From Betaproteobacteria bacterium UBA2293 (GTDB lineage: Bacteria; Pseudomonadota; Gammaproteobacteria; Burkholderiales; Rhodocyclaceae), in the NCBI GenBank assembly GCA_002345845.1, contig DDWF01000335.1:15329-20708 (forward strand): 5,380 nt of DNA. Reading direction: 5' to 3'. Each line of letters begins with the position of its first letter. Positions within the stretch are counted from its first letter, which is position 1. Shown piece after piece: positions 1 to 5,380 of the stretch. The notes beneath the pieces were generated by a model. That model ran no database searches, was not told where the DNA came from, and saw only the letters and a program-made list of their open reading frames with translations. The translations under genes and the position numbers were made by a program.

Positions 1-237
1 CTCGGCGTGCCGCTGCTCAACATCGCCGGCGGCCACAATTTCGTCGAATCGCTGCTCTTCGGCGCCGGCAGCGCCGTCGGCTTCTCGCTGGTACTGATCC
101 TCTTCGCCGGCATCCGCGAACGCATCGAGTGCGCCGACGTGCCGGTGTACTTCCGCGGTTCGGCCATCGCCATGGTCACCGCCGGCCTGATGGCCCTCGC
201 CTTCATGGGCTTCGCCGGTCTGGACAAGTACCAGTAA
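1..237 (+). CDS. rnfA: RnfA, ion-translocating oxidoreductase membrane subunit (C-terminal part; 5' end outside window)
   Basis: This is the C-terminal 78 residues of RnfA, read in frame 1 from the first base to a TAA at 235-237; the full family length is about 190 residues, so some 115 residues lie to the left. RnfA is an integral inner-membrane subunit of the Rnf complex and a paralogue of RnfE; in the family the two together hold an intramembrane iron-sulfur centre. Visible are a hydrophobic helix at about fragment residues 18-38, then the family signature GIRERIE (38-44) leading into ADVP.YFRG, and a last helix at about 54-73. The cluster cysteines belong to the missing N-terminal part and cannot be checked; the one cysteine here (fragment residue 44) lies in the soluble loop. 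The stop codon overlaps the rnfB start by one base. Identity rests on the sequence and on its place ahead of rnfB. Confidence 0.95.
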   Translation, partial: LGVPLLNIAGGHNFVESLLFGAGSAVGFSLVLILFAGIRERIECADVPVYFRGSAIAMVTAGLMALAFMGFAGLDKYQ

Positions 238-800
238 TGGACATCCTCACCGCCATCGCCATCATGGCCCTGGGCGCCGTCGTGCTCGGCGCCGCGCTCG
301 GTTTCGCCGCGATCAAGTTCAAGGTCGAGGGCGATCCGCTGGTCGAGAAGATCGAGGCCATCCTGCCGCAGACGCAGTGTGGCCAGTGCGGCTTTCCCGG
401 CTGCAAGCCCTACGCCGAGGCCATCGCCAAGGGCGATGTGGACATCAACCTGTGCCCGCCGGGCGGCATGGAAGGCGTGCAGCGCCTCGCCGACCTGCTC
501 GGCCGCGAGGTCAAGCCGCTGGAAGCCGAGGAAAAGCCGAAGCAGGTGGCGATCATCGACGAGAACACCTGCATCGGCTGCACGCTGTGCATCCAGGCCT
601 GCCCGGTCGATGCCATCGTCGGCGCGGCCAAGCAGATGCACACCATCATCGGCGCCCAGTGCACCGGCTGCGAACTGTGCCTGCCGCCCTGCCCGGTCGA
701 ATGCATCCGCATGGAAACCATCGGTGAAACGCTCGATAACTGGAAATGGAAATACCCGGTGGTCGGCATCAAGGCCGTGCCCATGAAGGACGCCGCCTGA
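237..800 (+). CDS. rnfB: RnfB, ferredoxin-like iron-sulfur subunit of the Rnf complex
   Basis: RnfB passes electrons between RnfC and soluble ferredoxin at the cytoplasmic face of the membrane. The 187-residue protein has one N-terminal membrane helix (about 4-26), then a 4Fe-4S domain with C48, C51, C56 and C73 (CGQCGFPGC pattern), and a two-cluster ferredoxin domain with C112/C115/C118/C122 and C142/C145/C148/C152, each followed by proline. One extra cysteine is at 156. Length fits proteobacterial RnfB (about 170-195). The ATG at 237 is chosen because it starts directly with the membrane anchor typical of the family and overlaps the rnfA TAA (TAATG). The frame is open further left to an ATG at 129, but that extension is an Arg/His-rich shadow of rnfA. 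Only a weak GGA (222-224) lies upstream, so translation is probably coupled to rnfA. No ligand is missing. Confidence 0.97.
   Translation: MDILTAIAIMALGAVVLGAALGFAAIKFKVEGDPLVEKIEAILPQTQCGQCGFPGCKPYAEAIAKGDVDINLCPPGGMEGVQRLADLLGREVKPLEAEEKPKQVAIIDENTCIGCTLCIQACPVDAIVGAAKQMHTIIGAQCTGCELCLPPCPVECIRMETIGETLDNWKWKYPVVGIKAVPMKDAA
786..790 (+). promoter_or_regulatory. Ribosome binding site of rnfC
   Basis: AAGGA ends nine bases before the ATG at 800 and lies inside the last codons of rnfB. It supports the start at 800 over the upstream in-frame ATG at 746. Confidence 0.65.
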
Positions 801-2539
801 TGTTCAATCTGTTCAAATTCTGGGGCGGCATCAAGCCCCCCAGCCACAAGACCGAATCGAACCAGCAGCCGATCGGCGTCGCGCCGCTGCCGTCGCACCT
901 GATCGTGCCGCTGCACCAGAGCATCGGCGGTACGCCGAAGCCGGTGGTGCAGGCTGGCGACAAGGTATTGAAGGGGCAGTTGATCGGCGAGGCCGACGGC
1001 TGGATTTCGGCTGCCGTGCATGCGCCGACTTCCGGTACCGTGCGCGAGGTCGCCATGCATGTGCGGCCGCATCCGTCCGGTCTCGACTCGCTGTGCGTGG
1101 TCATCGATCCCGACGGCCGCGACGAATGGATCGAACACAGCCCGCTCGATCTGGCGAGCACCGCCCCCGCCGACGTCTTCGCCCACCTGCAGCGTTCCGG
1201 CGTCGTCGGCCTCGGTGGTGCCGGCTTCCCGGCCCACGGCAAGCTGACGCCAGCGCCGAACGTGGCGATGGACGAGCTGATCATCAACGGCGCCGAGTGC
1301 GAGCCCTACATCACCTGCGACGATCTGCTGATGCGCGAGCGGGCCGACGAGATCGTCCGCGGCATCGCCCTCTTCCGCGATCTGCTGCAGCCGAAAAAGG
1401 TACTGATCGGCATCGAGGACAACAAGCCGGAAGCGGTGGCCGCGATGACCGCCGCCGTTGCCGCCCGCGGCGAGAATTTCGCCGTCGTCGCCGTGCCGAC
1501 CCGCTACCCGGCCGGCGGCGCCAAACAGCTGATCCGCGTGCTGACCGGCAAGGAAGTCCCCGGTTCGATGCGTTCGACCGCCGAGATGGGTGTCCAGGTA
1601 TTCAACGTCGCCACCGCCTACACCGCCTGGCGTGCCGTCGCCTACGGCGAACCGGTCATTTCGCGCGTCGTCACACTGACCGGCAATGTCGCCCAGCCGC
1701 ACAATGTCGAGGTGCTGATCGGCACGCCGATGGACGAACTGCTCAAGCTTGCCCGGCCGCATCCGGACACCGACGGCATCCTGATGGGCGGCCCGATGAT
1801 GGGCTTCCTGGTGCCCAATCGCCAGGTGCCGGTGGTCAAGACCACCAACTGCCTGATCGCCCATTCGGAACGCCTGTTCCCGCCGAAGGCGCCGGAAATG
1901 CCCTGCATCCGCTGCGGCGCCTGCGCCACGGTCTGCCCGCACGAACTGCAGCCCTTCGAGATGTACTGGTACGCGCGCGCCAAGAACTTCGGCAAGACGC
2001 AGGAATACAACATCTTCGACTGCATTGAGTGCGGCTGCTGTTCCTATGTCTGCCCGTCGCGCATTCCGCTGGTCCAGTACTTCCGTTTCGCCAAGAGCGA
2101 GATCTGGGCCCGTGAGCGCGAAAAGAAGGCGGCCGACGAAGCCAAGGCCCGCTTCGAGTTCAAGCAATTCCGCGACGAGCGCGAAAAGGCCGAGAAGGCC
2201 GAGAAGCTGGCCAAGGCCGCCGCCGCCCAGGCGGCCAAGAAGGCAGCGGAAGCGGCAGCAGCCGCCGAAGCACCGGCCGGCGACGCCCCCGCGACGGAAG
2301 CAGCAACTGCCGCACCGGCGCCGGCAAGTGCCGCCGACGCCGACAAGGCCGCCAAAATGGCCACCATCCAGGCCGCCATGGAACGCGCCAAGGCGCAACG
2401 GGAAGCGGCACAGCCGAAGAATATCGAAGCGCTGAAACCGCAACAGCAGCGTGAGCTGGCCGAGATCGAAGCCCGCCGTCAGGCCGCTGGCATTGCCGAG
2501 GCGCCGGCAAGTGCCCCCCAGGAACCGAAAGCCGAATGA
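800..2539 (+). CDS. rnfC: RnfC, NADH/FMN-binding iron-sulfur subunit of the Rnf complex
   Basis: RnfC is the peripheral cytoplasmic subunit where NADH is oxidised (or NAD+ reduced). The 579-residue protein shows, in order: an N-terminal RnfC domain (about 1-115) with the FWGGIKPP opening typical of the family; a NuoF-like FMN/NADH-binding fold with the glycine-rich GLGGAGFPAHGK loop (137-148) and NGAECEPY (163-170); a SLBB-type region around 285-350; and two 4Fe-4S motifs, C369/C372/C375/C379 and C408/C411/C414/C418, with an extra cysteine at 413. From about residue 437 there is a Lys/Glu/Ala-rich extension, entered separately. Length lies between the short forms of about 440-520 and the enterobacterial RsxC of about 740 residues. 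The ATG at 800 overlaps the rnfB TGA (TGATG) and has AAGGA at 786-790, nine bases upstream; a longer frame back to 746 only adds a shadow of rnfB. Confidence 0.97.
   Translation: MFNLFKFWGGIKPPSHKTESNQQPIGVAPLPSHLIVPLHQSIGGTPKPVVQAGDKVLKGQLIGEADGWISAAVHAPTSGTVREVAMHVRPHPSGLDSLCVVIDPDGRDEWIEHSPLDLASTAPADVFAHLQRSGVVGLGGAGFPAHGKLTPAPNVAMDELIINGAECEPYITCDDLLMRERADEIVRGIALFRDLLQPKKVLIGIEDNKPEAVAAMTAAVAARGENFAVVAVPTRYPAGGAKQLIRVLTGKEVPGSMRSTAEMGVQVFNVATAYTAWRAVAYGEPVISRVVTLTGNVAQPHNVEVLIGTPMDELLKLARPHPDTDGILMGGPMMGFLVPNRQVPVVKTTNCLIAHSERLFPPKAPEMPCIRCGACATVCPHELQPFEMYWYARAKNFGKTQEYNIFDCIECGCCSYVCPSRIPLVQYFRFAKSEIWAREREKKAADEAKARFEFKQFRDEREKAEKAEKLAKAAAAQAAKKAAEAAAAAEAPAGDAPATEAATAAPAPASAADADKAAKMATIQAAMERAKAQREAAQPKNIEALKPQQQRELAEIEARRQAAGIAEAPASAPQEPKAE
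2108..2536 (+). other. Low-complexity Lys/Glu/Ala-rich C-terminal extension of RnfC
   Basis: This covers RnfC residues about 437-579, beyond the last cluster domain. The first part (437-490) is a run of alternating charged and alanine residues that should form a long helix, possibly a coiled coil. A Pro/Ala/Thr linker follows (491-512), then a second helical stretch (513-565) that includes AAMERAKAQREAAQ, and a short Ala/Pro tail. Such tails vary greatly in length among RnfC/RsxC proteins; their role is not settled. The coding DNA is correspondingly biased (AAGGCC, GAAGCC and GCCGCC repeats), making this the part most prone to length change between relatives. The helical prediction is by eye only. 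Confidence 0.8.
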
Positions 2540-3555
2540 TTTTTGCCCCCTCGCCCTTCCTGCTCAAGGACGCCAGCGTCAGCCAGGTGATGACCCAGGT
2601 CTGCGTCGCCCTGATTCCGGGTATCGCCGCCTATGCCTGGCTGGTCGGCCCGGCCATCCTGGTCCAGCTGGTTATCGCCACCTTTGCCGCCCTGCTCGCC
2701 GAAACGGTGATGCTCAAGCTGCGCGGCAAGCCGCTGGCGCTGTTCCTCTCCGACGGCTCGGCCATCGTCACCGCCTGGCTGATTGCCCTCACCTTCCCGC
2801 CGCTGGCACCGTGGTGGATGGTGTTTACCGGCACGGTGTTCGCCATCGTCTTCGCCAAGCATCTATACGGCGGCCTCGGCCAGAACCCGTTCAACCCGGC
2901 GATGGTCGCCTTCGCCGTCTGCATCGTCTCCTTCCCGGCGCTGATGTCGCAGTGGCCGGCCGTCGGCCTGGAGCTGCGCCTGCTCGACCAGATCGACATC
3001 ATCTTCGGCCTCGCCCCGCGCGTCGATGCCCTGTCCAGCGCGACACCGCTCGATGCGATGAAGACCGCCATGCGCATGGGCGACAGCAATTTCGACATCG
3101 CCCAGTTGCTGGCCAACCAGGACATTTACGGCAACTTCGCCGGTCGCGGCTGGGAGTGGGTAGCCGCCGGCTACCTGATCGGCGGCCTGTGGCTGTGGCA
3201 TCGCCGCGTCATCTCCTGGCAGGTGCCGCTGGCCTTCATCGGCTCGCTGTCGCTGATCTCGGGCGCGCTCTGGCTGTACAACCCGGCCGCCTTCGCCAAC
3301 CCGCTGTTCCACCTGTTCTCCGGCGGCACCCTGCTCGGCGCCTTCTTCATCGCCACCGACCCCGTTTCCGGCTGCACGACACCACGCGGCAAGCTGATCT
3401 TCGGCGCCGGCGCCGGCCTGCTCGCCTACATCATCCGCGTCTTCGGCGGCTATCCCGATGGCGTCGCCTTCGCCGTACTGCTGATGAACCTCAGCGCGCC
3501 GGTCATCGACCTGCTGACCCAGCCGGCCATCTTCGGCATGAAGGGTAAAAAATGA
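2536..3555 (+). CDS. rnfD: RnfD, membrane subunit with covalent FMN
   Basis: RnfD (homologous to NqrB) is a polytopic inner-membrane subunit that carries covalent FMN and takes part in ion translocation. The 339-residue protein is close to the usual length of about 350. It opens with SPFLL (6-10), has about nine or ten hydrophobic segments (for example 21-38, 40-58, 72-88, 92-111, 119-136, 207-221, 229-249, 288-302, 308-326), and between them a soluble loop with DALSSAT (164-170). That matches the Dxx[S/T]xAT flavinylation pattern recognised by ApbE, making T170 the expected FMN attachment residue. Further family blocks are QNPFNPAM (116-123), ATDPVSGCTT (273-282) and GGYPDGVAFAVLLMN (304-318). 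The ATG overlaps the rnfC stop by four bases (ATGA). The only ribosome-site candidate is AGGA at 2520-2523, 12 bases away, so coupling to rnfC is likely. No ApbE gene is seen in the window. Confidence 0.97.
   Translation: MIFAPSPFLLKDASVSQVMTQVCVALIPGIAAYAWLVGPAILVQLVIATFAALLAETVMLKLRGKPLALFLSDGSAIVTAWLIALTFPPLAPWWMVFTGTVFAIVFAKHLYGGLGQNPFNPAMVAFAVCIVSFPALMSQWPAVGLELRLLDQIDIIFGLAPRVDALSSATPLDAMKTAMRMGDSNFDIAQLLANQDIYGNFAGRGWEWVAAGYLIGGLWLWHRRVISWQVPLAFIGSLSLISGALWLYNPAAFANPLFHLFSGGTLLGAFFIATDPVSGCTTPRGKLIFGAGAGLLAYIIRVFGGYPDGVAFAVLLMNLSAPVIDLLTQPAIFGMKGKK
3541..3545 (+). promoter_or_regulatory. Ribosome binding site of rnfG
   Basis: AAGGG is followed by an A-rich spacer (six bases) ahead of the ATG at 3552, inside the last codons of rnfD. 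The spacing is good and the A-rich spacer stands out in this GC-rich window. Confidence 0.65.
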
Positions 3556-4220
3556 GCAGCGCGCCGAAGGAATTCGCCGCTCCGGCCATGGCCGCCCGCA
3601 CCGCGGCCACCCTCTTCGTCTTCGTCGTCATCTTTACCGGCCTGCTGTCTACCGTCTACAAGTGGACCCGGCCGGTGATCGAAGCCACTGCCCGCGAGGA
3701 ACGCCTGCGCCTGCTCAACGAAGTCCTGCCCGCCGCCGAGTACGACAACGATCCGGTTGCCGAGGCGCGGACGCTTCCGCCGACGGTGGAACTCGGCCTG
3801 AAGGAGCCGAGCACCTTCTACCCGGCCCGCCGGGCTGGCCAGCCGGCCGCCGCCATCTTCGAGGCCATCGCTCCGGATGGCTATGCCGGGCGCATCCGCC
3901 TGTTGATCGCCATCCGCGCCGACGGCACCGTGGCTGGCGTGCGCGTCACCCAGCACAAGGAAACGCCGGGCCTCGGCGACTACATTGAGCCGAAGAAGGA
4001 CCGCAACAAGGCGCGCCCGTGGATCACCCAGTTCAACGGTCTGGCCTTGGCAACGACCGACGACAAGGCCTGGCGCGTGATCAAGGATGGCGGCCGCATC
4101 GACTATTACGCCGGGGCGACCATCAGCCCGCGTGCCATCGCCCGTGCCGTGCACAAGGCGGCGCGCTGGTACGAGGCCAATCGACAGCAACTGTTCTCCA
4201 CTGACGGAGGCAAACCATGA
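3552..4220 (+). CDS. rnfG: RnfG, membrane-anchored subunit with covalent FMN
   Basis: RnfG (homologous to NqrC) has one membrane anchor and a periplasmic FMN-binding domain, and relays electrons across the complex. In this 222-residue protein a short cytoplasmic N-terminus precedes a hydrophobic helix at about 17-36, and the rest is soluble. The FMN-binding domain shows H135 and ETPGLGD (137-143), and then DYYAGAT (184-190), fitting the Dxx[S/T/A]GAT pattern, with T190 as the expected attachment residue. Length is normal for the family (about 200-220). The start overlaps the rnfD stop by four bases (ATGA) and has AAGGG at 3541-3545 six bases upstream, which supports this ATG. The position between rnfD and rnfE is the standard proteobacterial order. 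Confidence 0.96.
   Translation: MSSAPKEFAAPAMAARTAATLFVFVVIFTGLLSTVYKWTRPVIEATAREERLRLLNEVLPAAEYDNDPVAEARTLPPTVELGLKEPSTFYPARRAGQPAAAIFEAIAPDGYAGRIRLLIAIRADGTVAGVRVTQHKETPGLGDYIEPKKDRNKARPWITQFNGLALATTDDKAWRVIKDGGRIDYYAGATISPRAIARAVHKAARWYEANRQQLFSTDGGKP
4206..4210 (+). promoter_or_regulatory. Ribosome binding site of rnfE
   Basis: GGAGG with a six-base spacer before the ATG at 4217. It is the strongest Shine-Dalgarno in the window and lies within the last codons of rnfG. Confidence 0.75.
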
Positions 4221-4912
4221 TCACCCGTGACCAACTGGCTACCATCGCCCGCAACGGACTGTGGAAGCAAAATACTTCGCTGGTCCAGATCCTCGGCCTG
4301 TGCCCGCTGCTGGCGGTGACGACCAATGCGGTCAACGGCATCATGCTGTCACTGGCGACGATCATCGTCATGGCCCTCGCCAACGTCGCTGTCGCCTCGC
4401 TGCGCAACCTGATTCCGCACGAAATCCGCATCCCGGTCTTCATCCTCATCGTCGCCGCCCTGGTCACCGTCGTCGACCTGATGTTCAACGCCAACCTGCA
4501 CGAGCTGTACGTCGTGCTCGGCATCTTCATTCCGCTGATCGTCACCAACTGCATCGTGCTCGCCCGCGTCGAGGCCTTCGCCGCCAAGAACCCGCCGCTG
4601 CACTCGACGCTTGATGGCATTTTCATGGGCCTCGGCATGCTGTGGACCCTGGCCCTGCTCGGCGGCATGCGCGAACTGCTCGGCGCCGGCACGCTGTTCG
4701 GCGGCATCGACATGGTCTTCCCCAGCCTGCAGCCGATCCAGCTGCTGCCGGAAAGCTATCCCGGCTTCCTGCTCGGCCTGCTGCCGCCTGGCGCCTTCAT
4801 CCTGCTCGGCTGCATGATCGCCTGGAAGAACTGGATGGATGCCCGTGCCGCCGCCCGTGCCCGCGACAAGGGCAATGCCCCGGCAGCGCCGGCGCCGGCC
4901 ACGGCTGCCTGA
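4217..4912 (+). CDS. rnfE: RnfE, ion-translocating oxidoreductase membrane subunit
   Basis: RnfE (homologous to NqrD, paralogous to RnfA) is a membrane subunit with six expected helices; about 22-36, 39-62, 70-90, 97-118, 132-150 and 184-203 are hydrophobic here. The two cysteines known in the family to bind the intramembrane iron-sulfur centre are present: C29 in LGLCP and C112 in VTNC. The RnfA/E-type loop GGMRELLG (149-156) follows the fifth helix. The 231-residue protein is slightly extended by a charged, then Ala/Pro-rich cytoplasmic tail (about 208-231) without any recognisable motif. The start overlaps the rnfG stop (ATGA) and has a strong GGAGG at 4206-4210, six bases upstream. It is the last gene of the rnf set; the next gene begins eight bases after its TGA. 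Confidence 0.97.
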   Translation: MITRDQLATIARNGLWKQNTSLVQILGLCPLLAVTTNAVNGIMLSLATIIVMALANVAVASLRNLIPHEIRIPVFILIVAALVTVVDLMFNANLHELYVVLGIFIPLIVTNCIVLARVEAFAAKNPPLHSTLDGIFMGLGMLWTLALLGGMRELLGAGTLFGGIDMVFPSLQPIQLLPESYPGFLLGLLPPGAFILLGCMIAWKNWMDARAAARARDKGNAPAAPAPATAA

Positions 4913-4920
4913 CCACACCC

Positions 4921-5380
4921 TTGCAAATCGCTGACATCCGCCGTTGGCTGCGCGAACGGGGCGCCCTGCCCGTGCACGAAGAGCGCGTGCTGCGCGCCTG
5001 GACGGCGGCCCAGCCGCTCGATGCCGGGCCGCGCCGGAAGGCCGCCGCCGATTTCCTGCCGCTCGCCCTGCGCCGCGACCTGCCGGCCCTCAGCGAACAA
5101 CTGGCCGGCCTGGCCCGCATCCGTTCCGAGCACCCCGGCGCCGATGGCTCGGCCCGCCTGCTGGTCGATCTGGCCGATGGGCAGACGGTGGAAAGCGTGC
5201 TCCTGCCGCGCGATGGCGTCTGCGTGTCGACCCAGGTTGGCTGCGCCGTTGCCTGTCAATTCTGCATGACCGGTCGCGATGGCTTGCTGCGCCAGCTGGG
5301 CAGTGCCGAGATCGTTGCCCAGGTGGTGCATGCCCGCGCCCGGCGCCTGGTCCGGCGGGTCGTCTTCATGGGCATGGGCG
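4921..5380 (+). CDS. RlmN-like radical SAM RNA methyltransferase (N-terminal part; 3' end outside window)
   Basis: The 153 visible residues belong to the RlmN/Cfr family of radical SAM enzymes, which methylate C2 or C8 of an adenine in RNA (A2503 of 23S rRNA for the characterised members). Seen are the pre-core block LVDLADGQTVESVLLPRD (81-98), VSTQVGC (102-108), the radical SAM cluster motif CAVACQFC with C108/C112/C115, then MTGRDGL and the SAEIVAQV helix (128-135). The edge falls inside MGMG, which in the family continues with Glu-Pro. The N-terminal 80 residues lack the RAxQLxxWIY block usual in RlmN, so this may be a diverged paralogue; no symbol is given. TTG at 4921 is chosen: the only other in-frame ATG/GTG/TTG after the upstream stop (4612-4614) is a GTG at 4642, deep inside rnfE. 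No Shine-Dalgarno is evident. The methyl-accepting cysteine near the C-terminus is beyond the window. Confidence 0.85.
   Translation, partial: MQIADIRRWLRERGALPVHEERVLRAWTAAQPLDAGPRRKAAADFLPLALRRDLPALSEQLAGLARIRSEHPGADGSARLLVDLADGQTVESVLLPRDGVCVSTQVGCAVACQFCMTGRDGLLRQLGSAEIVAQVVHARARRLVRRVVFMGMG

Noticed and set aside
129..236. Longer start for rnfB at 129
   Set aside because: The extra 36 residues are an out-of-frame copy of rnfA coding DNA, and the ATG at 237 begins with the family's membrane anchor.
1093..2028. A 311-codon plus-strand frame inside rnfC
   Set aside because: It is an Arg-rich out-of-frame shadow of rnfC, whose own frame carries the FMN loop and cluster cysteines.
410..2443. 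A 677-codon open frame on the minus strand opposite rnfB and rnfC
   Set aside because: It lies entirely opposite two well-supported genes. Its translation is dominated by Arg, Gly, His and Leu without any family motif, as expected for the antisense shadow of GC-rich codons.
2451..3548. A 365-codon plus-strand frame over rnfD
   Set aside because: Its translation is rich in Arg/Pro/His with no motifs, and rnfD in the overlapping frame has clear family blocks and a flavinylation site.
4882..4920. Intrinsic terminator after rnfE
   Set aside because: A GC-rich stem can be drawn (4882-4909), but it has a mismatch next to the outer stem and no T-run follows, so it does not look like a Rho-independent terminator.
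1..5380. Mobile elements, CRISPR arrays, tRNA or rRNA genes, attachment sites
   Set aside because: None was seen. The window is almost wholly coding on one strand, with no direct repeat arrays, transposase motifs or RNA gene signatures.
5302..5380. Possible frameshift or break in the RlmN-like gene at the right edge
   Set aside because: The frame stays open to the last base and ends within the expected MGMG motif; the gene is cut by the window, not broken.

Overview
The window is a GC-rich (roughly 65% by eye), tightly packed, single-strand stretch holding most of an rnfABCDGE operon and the start of a downstream radical SAM gene. Protein sequences, gene order and strong use of GCC/GGC/CTG/ATC codons suggest a betaproteobacterium, plausibly of the Rhodocyclales. 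That assignment is inference from style and recall, not from a search.

Layout, all on the + strand: the last 78 codons of rnfA (1-237), then rnfB (237-800), rnfC (800-2539), rnfD (2536-3555), rnfG (3552-4220) and rnfE (4217-4912). After 8 bases comes an RlmN-like radical SAM methyltransferase that runs off the right edge (4921-5380, TTG start). There is no intergenic stretch longer than 8 bases. Every rnf junction overlaps: A/B and B/C by 1 nt (TAATG, TGATG), and C/D, D/G and G/E by 4 nt (ATGA). No promoter or intrinsic terminator is visible; the operon start lies to the left of the window.

Together the Rnf proteins form a membrane ion-translocating ferredoxin:NAD+ oxidoreductase. RnfC binds NADH/FMN and carries two [4Fe-4S] clusters. 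RnfB carries a further [4Fe-4S] motif plus a two-cluster ferredoxin domain. RnfD and RnfG each keep a Dxx[S/A]xAT site for a covalently bound FMN. RnfA and RnfE are the paralogous membrane subunits that share an intramembrane iron-sulfur centre. All key ligands that can be checked in the five complete subunits are present, so the complex looks intact. In proteobacteria it typically uses the ion gradient to drive electrons from NADH to ferredoxin-type acceptors (for nitrogenase, or for SoxR reduction in the Rsx version); which role applies here cannot be read from the window.

I do not see an undescribed system. The points most worth a second look are the RlmN-like gene directly behind rnfE, with a diverged N-terminus and a TTG start, and the low-complexity C-terminal extension of RnfC with one copy of a motif resembling the enterobacterial RsxC tail repeats.
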